Origin: DATGMS01 sp035303945
Lineage (GTDB): Bacteria; Bacteroidota; Bacteroidia; Cytophagales; Cyclobacteriaceae
Length of the DNA: 64,000 nucleotides
Assembly (NCBI GenBank): GCA_035303945.1
Contig: DATGQZ010000043.1
Span: 124,001-188,000, forward strand
Direction of reading: 5' to 3'
Shown here: piece by piece, positions 43,534 through 51,410 of the stretch
Position numbering within the stretch: position 1 is the first letter of the stretch
Layout: the number at the start of each line of letters is the position of its first letter
Made by a program: the position numbers and the translations under genes
Notes under the pieces: model-generated
Seen by the model: the letters and a program-made list of their open reading frames with translations, nothing else
The model's database searches: none
What the model was told of the DNA's origin: nothing

Positions 43534-45642
43534 CTAAAAAAGACTGTTGGTAAAATGGATTTTTACCTTGAGCTGAAAATCCTTTATGACCTTGAACACC
43601 TCAATAAGGGCCACTTTTTCGACTTTAGTGATCTTATCTAAAAAGATAAAGTTTTCAGGTGGCACCTTTTCGCTAATGATTTGTCTAGCCTGGCTTTCTA
43701 AGCGTAAGCCCATCAAATAATAATAGGCATGGCGGATTTCCTGGTATTCTGTAGGGGTAAATAGCCCCTGCTCCATCAATGCCTTTAATCGGGCACCGGT
43801 ATTGGTTTCGAATATCCTAAATTTCAAGGCAAACACCCTGGTAAGATCCACAATAGGGGTCATTGCCCGCTTAATATCAAAAACCTTCTTCTCACCAAAA
43901 TTAAAGGTCTTAATGCCTTTAAAAAAAGTCAAGGGAGGTTCATATTGGAAAGAATTGTTCGCCATGTTTAGGAAGAAGCGATCTAAAGGTGCCCGAAGCT
44001 GTTGATCCATATAAGCATGTAGCTCCTCTAAAATCTCAACATCTCCATATACCGCTCTTTTGTCAAAGAAGGTGGCGTATTTCATCACCGTTTCCTGGGT
44101 AGAGGCGGTCATCCATTCGTCATAATTCCGCTTCCAATGGGACAAAGAATGGGTCCATTTGGGGTTTTTGGCCATGAAGTCACCCTTACAAAAACTAAAG
44201 CCAATGGCATCCAAGGCGACCGATACCTGCTCGGCAAATTGAAGAAAATAAGCCCGTACAAGCTCGCGCTGCTCATTGGCTTTATCTTCATAGATGATCG
44301 CATTGTCTTGGTCAGTCTTCAGGGTTTGTTCCATTCTGCCTTCACTACCCAACGTGATAAAAACAAATTTCGAAGGAGGTGGTCCCATTTCATGCATCAC
44401 CTTATCAATCACGCGCAACAAAATGGTGTCGGACACCGCTGTGATGATCCGATTCACTATTTCGGCCTTGACACCCCTCTCCAACAAGCGCTGCACTATC
44501 CCAGGGACCTGCTCCCATTTGTTTTTAAGTTCCGCAAGCGAATTAGCCTGCTTCACCGACTGTATAAAAACCAGCGAGGACTGAGACTGCTCACTCAGCA
44601 ACTTATTGCGGGAGATAAATCCAACATATTCTCCCTCTTTCGTCAAAAGAATATAACGGGTATGCGTTTGGAACATCAACAGCAAGGCCTCATAAATAAA
44701 AGCCTCTCTATCAATTGCCACAAGATTTGTCTCTATAACCTCACGCACAGGATTTTCCACCGAGATCCGCTTGGCAATCACCCGGTCCCTCAGGGTGATG
44801 TCAGTAACGTAGCCCGTCACCTTCCCGTCACCATTGGTTACGAATATACAGCTGGTCTTTTCCTGGGCCATCTTTTCTGCTACTTCATGGATAGGCGTAT
44901 TATCAGCACAGGTAACGAGTTCCCGAGGGTTAAGGGAGGACACTTTTTGGGCGTAAAAGACATCCGTGGTGTTTTGATCTTCCTTAATTAATATTGCTGC
45001 GGGAACAACCGAATTACTTAGTTCCGTTTCCGAAAGGATAATTTTACGTAGCCTCTTTGCCCAATCGTTGTAAACCGCGGCACTGGGATGCAGCTGATCT
45101 TCAACATAATATCCCTGCTTGCCGCCAATCTCTCTATACGACGCAGTAATATTGGCATAATGAACCTGCTTTTGTGCAGAGACGGCTTGGTTGATCTGAT
45201 TAAACTGATCAATTTCCCTGGCAATCTGACTACGGTCCTTCCCCGTGCTTACGGCGAAAGGCGTTACACCCCAATCTGGTATGGAAAGTACAATTACACG
45301 TCTAGGATTATTGCCGGCAAATGAGATAGCCCGCTCCAGCAGTTGCGGGAACTCCACTTCATATTGCTGCAACGCCTGCCCTCGGTATTGGTTGTTCACA
45401 CCGATGAGTAGCGTCACCCAGTCATATTGCTGACCCTCGAGTTCCGCTTCATTAATGCCCTTCATCAATTCCCCTGTAGTCCATCCGGTGGTGGCGACAA
45501 TCCTGGGAGCCAAGAATTCAAGTGTCGGAGCCAAAGCGTACACCAATTGATGGGGAAAATTCTCCTTGCTTGCAACACCCTCTCCGATAGTGTAGGAATC
45601 TCCCAAAGCGAGGTAGCGGTAAACCCTGTGGTTGTCTCTCAT
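43534..45642 (-). CDS. SGNH hydrolase - CBS pair - DUF294 nucleotidyltransferase fusion
   Basis: A 702-residue three-part protein without signal peptide. Residues 1-205 are an SGNH/GDSL hydrolase with Ser16 (GDSYT), Gly81 and Asn83 (IGVNN), Asp182 and His185 (EDQLHP), all intact. Residues about 235-350 hold two CBS motifs (ELVTCADNTPIHEVAEKM, ENPVREVIETNLVAI), which usually bind adenine nucleotides. Residues about 375-690 are DUF294 with its C-terminal domain, carrying the nucleotidyltransferase-like GSEGRMEQTLKTDQDNA (432-448). DUF294 proteins usually have a cyclic-nucleotide-binding or CBS front end; an esterase in that place is unusual. It ends an operon with cell-wall peptidases, so a regulated esterase acting in wall-fragment recycling is one possibility. 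Confidence 0.88.
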   Translation of the reverse strand: MRDNHRVYRYLALGDSYTIGEGVASKENFPHQLVYALAPTLEFLAPRIVATTGWTTGELMKGINEAELEGQQYDWVTLLIGVNNQYRGQALQQYEVEFPQLLERAISFAGNNPRRVIVLSIPDWGVTPFAVSTGKDRSQIAREIDQFNQINQAVSAQKQVHYANITASYREIGGKQGYYVEDQLHPSAAVYNDWAKRLRKIILSETELSNSVVPAAILIKEDQNTTDVFYAQKVSSLNPRELVTCADNTPIHEVAEKMAQEKTSCIFVTNGDGKVTGYVTDITLRDRVIAKRISVENPVREVIETNLVAIDREAFIYEALLLMFQTHTRYILLTKEGEYVGFISRNKLLSEQSQSSLVFIQSVKQANSLAELKNKWEQVPGIVQRLLERGVKAEIVNRIITAVSDTILLRVIDKVMHEMGPPPSKFVFITLGSEGRMEQTLKTDQDNAIIYEDKANEQRELVRAYFLQFAEQVSVALDAIGFSFCKGDFMAKNPKWTHSLSHWKRNYDEWMTASTQETVMKYATFFDKRAVYGDVEILEELHAYMDQQLRAPLDRFFLNMANNSFQYEPPLTFFKGIKTFNFGEKKVFDIKRAMTPIVDLTRVFALKFRIFETNTGARLKALMEQGLFTPTEYQEIRHAYYYLMGLRLESQARQIISEKVPPENFIFLDKITKVEKVALIEVFKVIKDFQLKVKIHFTNSLF

Positions 45643-45656
45643 GATGGATTAGAAGT

Positions 45657-46703
45657 TCAGGCTTGAAATACTCCTTCTAACATTTCAAATGTTCCTTGAC
45701 CAGCATCCATCCTCACTTTGGCTCCAATGGGAACAATAAATTGCTTGGGTATATGGCCGATCATTGCACCCCGATAAGCTGGAATCCCTAAGGGCTGGAT
45801 GAAATCCAGCAGAATCTGGTGTAAAGTCAATGATCCATACCCTCCCGAAGGTTCGCAATCGGTACATTGCCCGAAAATAAATCCTTTTATCTTTTCCAAA
45901 GCTCCCATCAATTGTAGCGTGCTCATCATCCTGTCGATCCGGTAGGGGCCTTCTTCAATATCTTCAAGAAAGAGAATTTTATCCTGAAAATCCGGCAGGT
46001 AAGGCGAACCCGCCAAAGCCGTCAAAACCGTTAGGTTACCTCCGACAATGATACCTTCCGCTATTCCTGGCCTGATAGTTTGGATGCGGTTTTGCTTGAG
46101 TACCAAATCATCTCCTTTGACCAACTCATTTTCAAAACGGACCAGCTCCCGATCAAAAAAAATCCTTCTAAATTGGTCGGCATTAAAGCTGTTCCAACTA
46201 CCACTTCCATTAGGACCATGAAAAGTAATCAAGCCGGTTTGGGCATAGATCGCATGATGAAGTGCAGTAATATCGCTGTAGCCAAGTAAGGGTTTGGGGT
46301 TGGAACGGATGGTCTCGTAATCGAGCAAAGGCAATATCCTTGCCGCCCCCGAGCCCCCTCGCAAACACACCACTGCCTTGACATCTGGATGTGCAAACAT
46401 ATCATTGAGGTCCTGTGCCCGCTCTTCGTCAGTGCCCGCCAAATGCCCCCGCCTGTTGGCTATATTCGCCCCCAGCACCACGTTAAAACCTAAAGCCTCT
46501 AATGCTTCCCGCGCAAAAACAAACTGCATTTCATCTGCCATGGCAGCAGAAGGGCTAACAATTCCTACCAAATCCCCCTCCTTCAGTGGCCTCGGCTTCA
46601 AGGTTGTGGGCGAGATGTAGCTGGCTGAAGGATTTACCATGCCCATAAAGGGCAAAACTCCCCCTGCTAAACCAATCGCTTTGAGAAAAGTCCTTTTGTT
46701 CAT
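45657..46703 (-). CDS. LD-carboxypeptidase (peptidase S66, LdcA family)
   Basis: A 348-residue protein that cleaves the L,D bond to D-Ala in murein tetrapeptides, normally during cell-wall recycling. Nucleophile Ser143 lies in LGYSDITALHH, with the family's Glu (LFLEDIEEGPYRIDRM) and His (IGHIPKQF) also seen. The N-terminus (MNKRTFLKAIGLAGGVLPF) looks like a short export signal with only a weak twin-arginine resemblance (KR), so a periplasmic site is possible, unlike E. coli LdcA. It lies between dacB and the SGNH fusion with gaps of 8 and 14 bases. Confidence 0.92.
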   Translation of the reverse strand: MNKRTFLKAIGLAGGVLPFMGMVNPSASYISPTTLKPRPLKEGDLVGIVSPSAAMADEMQFVFAREALEALGFNVVLGANIANRRGHLAGTDEERAQDLNDMFAHPDVKAVVCLRGGSGAARILPLLDYETIRSNPKPLLGYSDITALHHAIYAQTGLITFHGPNGSGSWNSFNADQFRRIFFDRELVRFENELVKGDDLVLKQNRIQTIRPGIAEGIIVGGNLTVLTALAGSPYLPDFQDKILFLEDIEEGPYRIDRMMSTLQLMGALEKIKGFIFGQCTDCEPSGGYGSLTLHQILLDFIQPLGIPAYRGAMIGHIPKQFIVPIGAKVRMDAGQGTFEMLEGVFQA

Positions 46704-46711
46704 AGATGAAA

Positions 46712-48007
46712 TTAGTAATTATCGCGGATATACAACAATACCTTTTCCATTTCTGCTCTCACTTGGCTTGCTTTGTATGGGTAATTGTTGTTCATAAAAG
46801 CAAATGCATACAGTTTTTTGCTTCGCGTGCGGATAAAGCCCACCAGCGAATGGTTATTGGATATGGTGCCCGTCTTGGCAAAAATATAGGGTACTGCCGC
46901 TTTATAGCTGCTTTTCAAGGTTCCATTCACACCGCCTTTTGGGAGGAGGTCAAACAGCAGCTCATCAGGATAAAGCCTATAAATCTTTTCCGTTAAAGCA
47001 ATCATGGTCCTGGGGCTGGCAAGGTTATGCCGAGACAGCCCGGAGCCATCCACCCACTGCGGTTCGTCGGGCAAGTCCGTCAAGTAGTTCTTCTTTACAA
47101 ACTCTATTGCTTTACCAGTATTGAGTTCCTTAAAAATTTCATCAGAAATCATCAGCATCAATTGTTCGGCGATGAAATTGTCGCTTTCATGCAACATTTC
47201 TTTATAGAGCGGCGCCGTCCTCGTCCCTTTAAGCACAAAATGCTGTACCGGCAGGGGAACCGTTGCTGGAATGACCTCTTTATTAAGCTCCTGGGCAGCC
47301 AACACGGCAAAAGTTTGCGCTGAAGTAATAAAGGGTACCTGTGCTTTCATCCCGTTGTAACTTCTGGGGTTATAATAAAAGGTATTGGAATGAAAATCCC
47401 GCTGCACATTCTTCATCTGCCGCTCGCTGGTAAATAGCTGCGCTCTGAAATGCTGGGGGCTGATCACAGGACGATTATTGATATTTTGGGCGGTCACCAG
47501 ATTGCCATAGATGGGGAAAGGCGACTTCTCCGCAGAATAGGCATAGTGATAGTCGTCCCATTGCCAGCCATAGCCCATAGCATCATCCTTCCAGTTGCTT
47601 TGGGAAAAATTTACCTTCTTGTACTGCCGAAAAAAGTCCTCCATCCGGGGCTGTGGCAATTTGTCATATTTCCAAGAGGGATCTCCCGTACCCCAAACCG
47701 TAACTTCCTCGCCATTAGGCACAAAACGCAATAAATTGGTGCTATCCTTTAGCACCATGGTGGCAGCAAAAAAGGTAAACAGCTTAATAGTTGATGCAGG
47801 AATAAAATAGATTTGACTGTTTCTTTCATACTGCACTACTTGACTATCCAAGTCATAAAGCATAAAGCCAGTTAGGTGATTGTCAAAAAAACTCCCTTCT
47901 CCCAGCAGCTTGTCCAGACCGATATACCGCGTTTTGGCATCCTGGGCAAATATGGAATGACTAAAAAATAATAAAAGAACCAAAAGGTAAAAACGTAATC
48001 TACTCAT
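46712..48007 (-). CDS. dacB: D-alanyl-D-alanine carboxypeptidase (PBP4, peptidase S13)
   Basis: A 431-residue periplasmic penicillin-binding protein with a signal peptide (ending SIFAQ near residue 22). The three active-site motifs are present: SxxK as Ser72-Thr-Ile-Lys75, SxN as ESDN, and KTG in FAKTGTISNNHSLVGF. It trims D-Ala from, or cuts cross-links in, peptidoglycan. The ATG at 48007 is preferred to a GTG at 48013. It is in an operon with an LD-carboxypeptidase, which would act next on the product. Confidence 0.94.
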   Translation of the reverse strand: MSRLRFYLLVLLLFFSHSIFAQDAKTRYIGLDKLLGEGSFFDNHLTGFMLYDLDSQVVQYERNSQIYFIPASTIKLFTFFAATMVLKDSTNLLRFVPNGEEVTVWGTGDPSWKYDKLPQPRMEDFFRQYKKVNFSQSNWKDDAMGYGWQWDDYHYAYSAEKSPFPIYGNLVTAQNINNRPVISPQHFRAQLFTSERQMKNVQRDFHSNTFYYNPRSYNGMKAQVPFITSAQTFAVLAAQELNKEVIPATVPLPVQHFVLKGTRTAPLYKEMLHESDNFIAEQLMLMISDEIFKELNTGKAIEFVKKNYLTDLPDEPQWVDGSGLSRHNLASPRTMIALTEKIYRLYPDELLFDLLPKGGVNGTLKSSYKAAVPYIFAKTGTISNNHSLVGFIRTRSKKLYAFAFMNNNYPYKASQVRAEMEKVLLYIRDNY

Positions 48008-48020
48008 GATCACAAACCAA

Positions 48021-48398
48021 TTATTTTTTACCGACTCCTATTGCCAGCGAACCCCAACCTACGATAAAAGCTACTCCTCCTATAGGTGTGATGGCGCCTA
48101 GCCAGGTAGTATTGGTGAGGGAAAGTAGGTACAGCGACCCGGAGAAAATGAAAATACCCACCACAAAACTAACCGCACTGATTTTCAAAGCCTTTTGCTC
48201 TTGTCCGTAGGCTATCAACACACCCACGAGCAAAAGCGCCAAACTATGATAAAAATGGTATTTCACCGCGGTTTCAAAGGTCTCCACACGGTTGTGCATC
48301 TCCAAAAGTGGCTCGAGACCATGGGCACCAAAGGCACCTATCCCTACCGCCAGAGCGCCAAATGCCGCCGCAAGTTGTATATAAAAGGTATTTTTCAT
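48021..48398 (-). CDS. DUF423 small membrane protein (YgdD-like)
   Basis: A 125-residue protein with four predicted membrane helices. The start MKNTFYIQLAAAFGALAVGIGAFGAHGLE and the later TAVKYHFYHSLALLLVG and TPIGGVAFIVGW are hallmark DUF423 segments; function unknown. The ATG at 48398 overlaps the last base of the yggS stop (TAATG), so the two are translationally coupled. A longer start at 48509 would add a non-hydrophobic 37-residue extension read inside yggS and is rejected. Confidence 0.93.
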   Translation of the reverse strand: MKNTFYIQLAAAFGALAVGIGAFGAHGLEPLLEMHNRVETFETAVKYHFYHSLALLLVGVLIAYGQEQKALKISAVSFVVGIFIFSGSLYLLSLTNTTWLGAITPIGGVAFIVGWGSLAIGVGKK

Positions 48399-49072
48399 TA
48401 TTGGTAATTTCTCTTTCCAAATATAGCACTTCCAATTCGCACCATCGTGCTTCCCTCCTCCTGAGCGATTAGATAGTCTCCACTCATGCCCATTGACAGC
48501 TCCCTCCAATCAAAGTTTGGAGGCGTGGATCTTTCCTTTAGCCGCTCACATAATTCCTTAAGCTTCCGAAATTCACTGCGGATTAGCTGTTCATCCTCTG
48601 TAAAGGTTGCAATGCCCATCAGCCCATTAACTTGGACATGGGTCAATTCGTGCAGCGAAGCATCCCCTAACATATCCAGCAGCTCACCTTCATCAAAGCC
48701 AAATTTAGTATCCTCTTGAGCAATATGCACTTGCAACAAACAAGGAATGACACGATCAATTTTCTTCCCTTCTTTGTCAATGGCTTTAAGCAACTTGTAA
48801 GAATCTACGCCATGGATCAGATGCACAAAGGGAGCGATGTATTTAATTTTGTTCCTTTGCAGGTGCCCGATCATATGCCAACGCACATCGGTCGGAAGAT
48901 AAGGCTGCTTGTCCACCATTTCCTGCACTTTATTTTCGCCAAAGTCTCGAACGCCTGCTTCATATGCCTCCAGCAAGTCTTCCACCGGCTTGGTTTTGCT
49001 TACGGCAATCAATAGGCAGTCAGGATTTTTAAAAGAGTTTTTTATTTCAGTAAGGTTTTCTTTAATCGCCAT
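48398..49072 (-). CDS. yggS: YggS-family pyridoxal phosphate homeostasis protein
   Basis: A 224-residue PLP-binding barrel protein. The PLP lysine sits in LLIAVSKTKPVEDLLEAYE, followed by GVRDFGENKVQEMVDK, DVRWHMIGHLQRNKIKY and the C-terminal LSMGMSGDYLIAQEEGSTMVRIGSAIFGKR. It buffers PLP and affects amino acid balance; no catalytic activity is established. The ATG at 49072 is chosen over an upstream start at 49120 because an exact promoter lies at 49091-49120. It heads the operon with DUF423, dacB, LD-carboxypeptidase and the SGNH fusion. Confidence 0.95.
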   Translation of the reverse strand: MAIKENLTEIKNSFKNPDCLLIAVSKTKPVEDLLEAYEAGVRDFGENKVQEMVDKQPYLPTDVRWHMIGHLQRNKIKYIAPFVHLIHGVDSYKLLKAIDKEGKKIDRVIPCLLQVHIAQEDTKFGFDEGELLDMLGDASLHELTHVQVNGLMGIATFTEDEQLIRSEFRKLKELCERLKERSTPPNFDWRELSMGMSGDYLIAQEEGSTMVRIGSAIFGKRNYQ

Positions 49073-49090
49073 AACCGATACGTTAAGTTC

Positions 49091-49120
49091 CAAAGATAAG
49101 AAGGCATGTTGAGGCCACAA
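49091..49120 (-). promoter_or_regulatory. Promoter of the yggS-dacB operon
   Basis: On the minus strand, TTG (49118-49120) lies 19 nt before TATCTTTG (49091-49098), an exact Bacteroidota promoter. Transcription would start about 12 bases before the yggS ATG. Confidence 0.65.
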
Positions 49121-49465
49121 TGTTCCCCAGCGATAAAAGCTGTAACTGAAAAGCTGAAATAAACATCCCCTATCACATCAGATCACGCACTTCAACCATC
49201 GGTTAAAAAATGGAAATCCACGAAGATTCGGCAAAAAATAAATTACTTCTATCGCATCCCGCTGTTTGGAAACACAATAATATTGATTAAGCGACCCTAC
49301 TCATTGATTTGAGCGCTACGGTCCTTTTCAAAAAGGCACACCGAAACAACCATCGGAAAACGGAGAGCTTACTTCAGACTTTTTCTTTTACGTAGAAGGT
49401 CTAAAAATCACCACTTAGCCTACTTTAAAACCATAGCATATTACCCACCCTTTTTCTCTTTCAAT
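49121..49465. other. Intergenic region without a recognisable gene
   Basis: A 345-base gap between the S41 peptidase end and the yggS promoter, both on the minus strand. I see AT-rich sequence, no plausible ORF, no tRNA and no strong terminator hairpin. Confidence 0.5.
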
Positions 49466-50470
49466 CTACCGCAGCATCCGCAAGGCAGTCTCAATCAAGG
49501 TATCCCGATTTCGTCGCAAGTCTGGCTCGCGCATTTGTACCGGGACATCTACACCTACGCCAGGCTCGATCTGCTCCCCATTCAGATCAATGGTCTGTGT
49601 CACAGAAAGCCTGTATTGCCAACCATTAGGCAATTCGCCCGAAGAAGGTGCCCCTCCACCTCCACCGGTCTGATCTCCCAAGATGGTTACATTGGGCAAA
49701 GTCTTCATCATCTGTACGAAGAAGGAAGTGGCACTATAGCAGGCCCTGTTAGTAAGCACAATCACTTTTCCTTCAAAACGACGGCCCGCTCTCGATGGAA
49801 AAGTAAGGGTTGCCCATTCCGAAAATTCATTAGGTCCCGGTCCCGTCTTCCTGCGTTCTTTGGCATAGGCAACTTCCTTATCGGTAAAGCAGGACGCCAA
49901 CTTGCGGGCATTGCTCAGGTTTCCGCCGCCATTGTTGCGCACATCGATGATGATACCTTTGAGGGATGCCGCTCGCTGCATCACAATCTCCAGATGGCTC
50001 TCGGCAATATCGCTGGAAAAGGAAGGATAATAAATGTACAGCACTGACTCAAGGATTTGGTTCCGAAGGGGCCCTGTAAGCCGAAAATCCCTCCCAAGGT
50101 AATACCTTTCCACAATGGTAGGATCAAAGTTTGCGGGATGCCCCAAATACCAGTCCCAGTTTCTACTTCGGTCAAATTCGGAGCTCAGGTTGACATGCCC
50201 ATCCTTCAACTCGTAGAGCATGTCGCCCATAAGATCAAAAAGCTCCTGCCGACTCATATTTTCCCTTACCATGGGGCGGTATTTGTCCCTGATTTGTACC
50301 CAATCAATTTCCTTCAGTTCAAAAAAGGAGTAGCGATTCCTCACATCTTCCCACAGAAAATCGAAATTAGCCAAATTGTCGCTCTTGGGATCCGGACCGA
50401 TCAATTGTTCTTCGCATGAGAACAACAGGTAGCTAAGGCCAATAAACAAGACAAAAACTGTTCTTTTCAT
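49466..50470 (-). CDS. S41-family (C-terminal processing) peptidase, lipoprotein
   Basis: A 334-residue lipoprotein (lipobox LLFSC near residue 19). The S41 core is clear: GIIIDVRNNGGGN, then the probable nucleophile Ser in NRACYSATSFF, then GDQTGGGGGAPSSGELPNGW. A helical tricorn-like N-terminal part (about 35-110, FDFLWEDVRNRYSFFELKEIDW) precedes it. I see no PDZ domain, so substrate choice must differ from CtpA. It overlaps the upstream beta-barrel-like gene by four bases (ATGA), a sign of coupled synthesis. Confidence 0.92.
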   Translation of the reverse strand: MKRTVFVLFIGLSYLLFSCEEQLIGPDPKSDNLANFDFLWEDVRNRYSFFELKEIDWVQIRDKYRPMVRENMSRQELFDLMGDMLYELKDGHVNLSSEFDRSRNWDWYLGHPANFDPTIVERYYLGRDFRLTGPLRNQILESVLYIYYPSFSSDIAESHLEIVMQRAASLKGIIIDVRNNGGGNLSNARKLASCFTDKEVAYAKERRKTGPGPNEFSEWATLTFPSRAGRRFEGKVIVLTNRACYSATSFFVQMMKTLPNVTILGDQTGGGGGAPSSGELPNGWQYRLSVTQTIDLNGEQIEPGVGVDVPVQMREPDLRRNRDTLIETALRMLR

Positions 50471-51267
50471 AGACGTGCAGCTAGACTAATATACCAAGTG
50501 CCTCCACTTTGACTCACTGTATTGGTGGACCTCAATTGATAAAATTCAAAATCATAACCAAACGTGATCTTGTTGCCTGATCTTAAAGGATATACAATCT
50601 TCGGTTTGATGCCAAAGTTGAAGGCGTTTTCTGGGTGAATCACCCGGACAGAATGAATCAGACTCTTGCTGATGGATGACTCCCGATTAAGAAAACCCAT
50701 AGGATAGCTGGAGGTGTAAGACGGCCTGATCATCATCCCGATCAACTGTACATGCGCCGATGCCTGCAGCCACACTTCCCTCCCATTGAACTGAAAAGGG
50801 GCAGCATAGCTGAAGGCTGGTCCTACATTGGTAAAATACTCATAATGATCTTTAAAATTGACAAAATAGGCATTGAATCGGTGGCTGAATACATTGTTGA
50901 CATGCCAGCCCCATGAAAAAGCTTTGTCCGATTTCCCTGCATAAAGTACAGTTAGCTGAAGATTTCCCCTCCTATAATCCACCGAATTTTTATACTTATT
51001 TCTTTGTATGCCGGCAGCTAAATCCAATACCAATGCTGTGCTATGCTTCGCTGTCTGTCTGTCCCAACCCAACCCCGCAAAAAAACCACTGCCAGCATAC
51101 AAAAGTGGCGACATTCCTTTGTCCCGACTGCCGATGTGATCCCAACCCGTCTTTACCTGTAGATAGTTGCTGTTCTGGGCCTGGGCTACATGAAACCAAC
51201 CCAACAGCACCAGAGTGCATAAAGTCCTTAAGCAAAAAATAAAGGTTTTCTGTAGTCCTGGGTTCAT
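50467..51267 (-). CDS. Probable outer-membrane beta-barrel protein paired with an S41 peptidase
   Basis: A 266-residue exported protein with a signal peptide (cut near VAQAQ, about 31). The rest alternates short amphipathic strands with aromatic girdles (GSGFFAGLGWDRQ, STALVLDLAAGIQ, NLQLTVLYAGK, VWLQASAHVQLIGMMI, GGTWYISLAARL), which suggests a 10- to 12-stranded outer-membrane barrel. No family was recognised. Its stop overlaps the start of the S41 peptidase lipoprotein, so the two probably work at the same surface. Confidence 0.72.
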   Translation of the reverse strand: MNPGLQKTFIFCLRTLCTLVLLGWFHVAQAQNSNYLQVKTGWDHIGSRDKGMSPLLYAGSGFFAGLGWDRQTAKHSTALVLDLAAGIQRNKYKNSVDYRRGNLQLTVLYAGKSDKAFSWGWHVNNVFSHRFNAYFVNFKDHYEYFTNVGPAFSYAAPFQFNGREVWLQASAHVQLIGMMIRPSYTSSYPMGFLNRESSISKSLIHSVRVIHPENAFNFGIKPKIVYPLRSGNKITFGYDFEFYQLRSTNTVSQSGGTWYISLAARL

Positions 51268-51410
51268 CTGATGGTGTTGCGCCTAAGCAATAGGTGTCAA
51301 GATACATTATTCTTTAGGCATTAGCGTTGTAAAAGCCTATGAAACTAAAGAAAAAAATTGACATAATCCACCCTTTTCTGTGTTATCACTGTCATTTTAG
51401 CCAGATCTCG

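Noticed and set aside
44137..44991. A 284-codon open frame antisense to the SGNH-CBS-DUF294 gene
   Set aside because: The opposite strand codes for conserved CBS and DUF294 motifs; the antisense translation is a His/Cys-rich shadow.
48399..48509. N-terminal extension of the DUF423 gene
   Set aside because: The added 37 residues are read within yggS, are not hydrophobic, and the family begins at the ATG at 48398.
49318..49360. Possible small hairpin (ccttttcaaaaagg) in the yggS-S41 gap
   Set aside because: The stem is AT-rich with almost no loop and no following T-run, so it is not a credible terminator.
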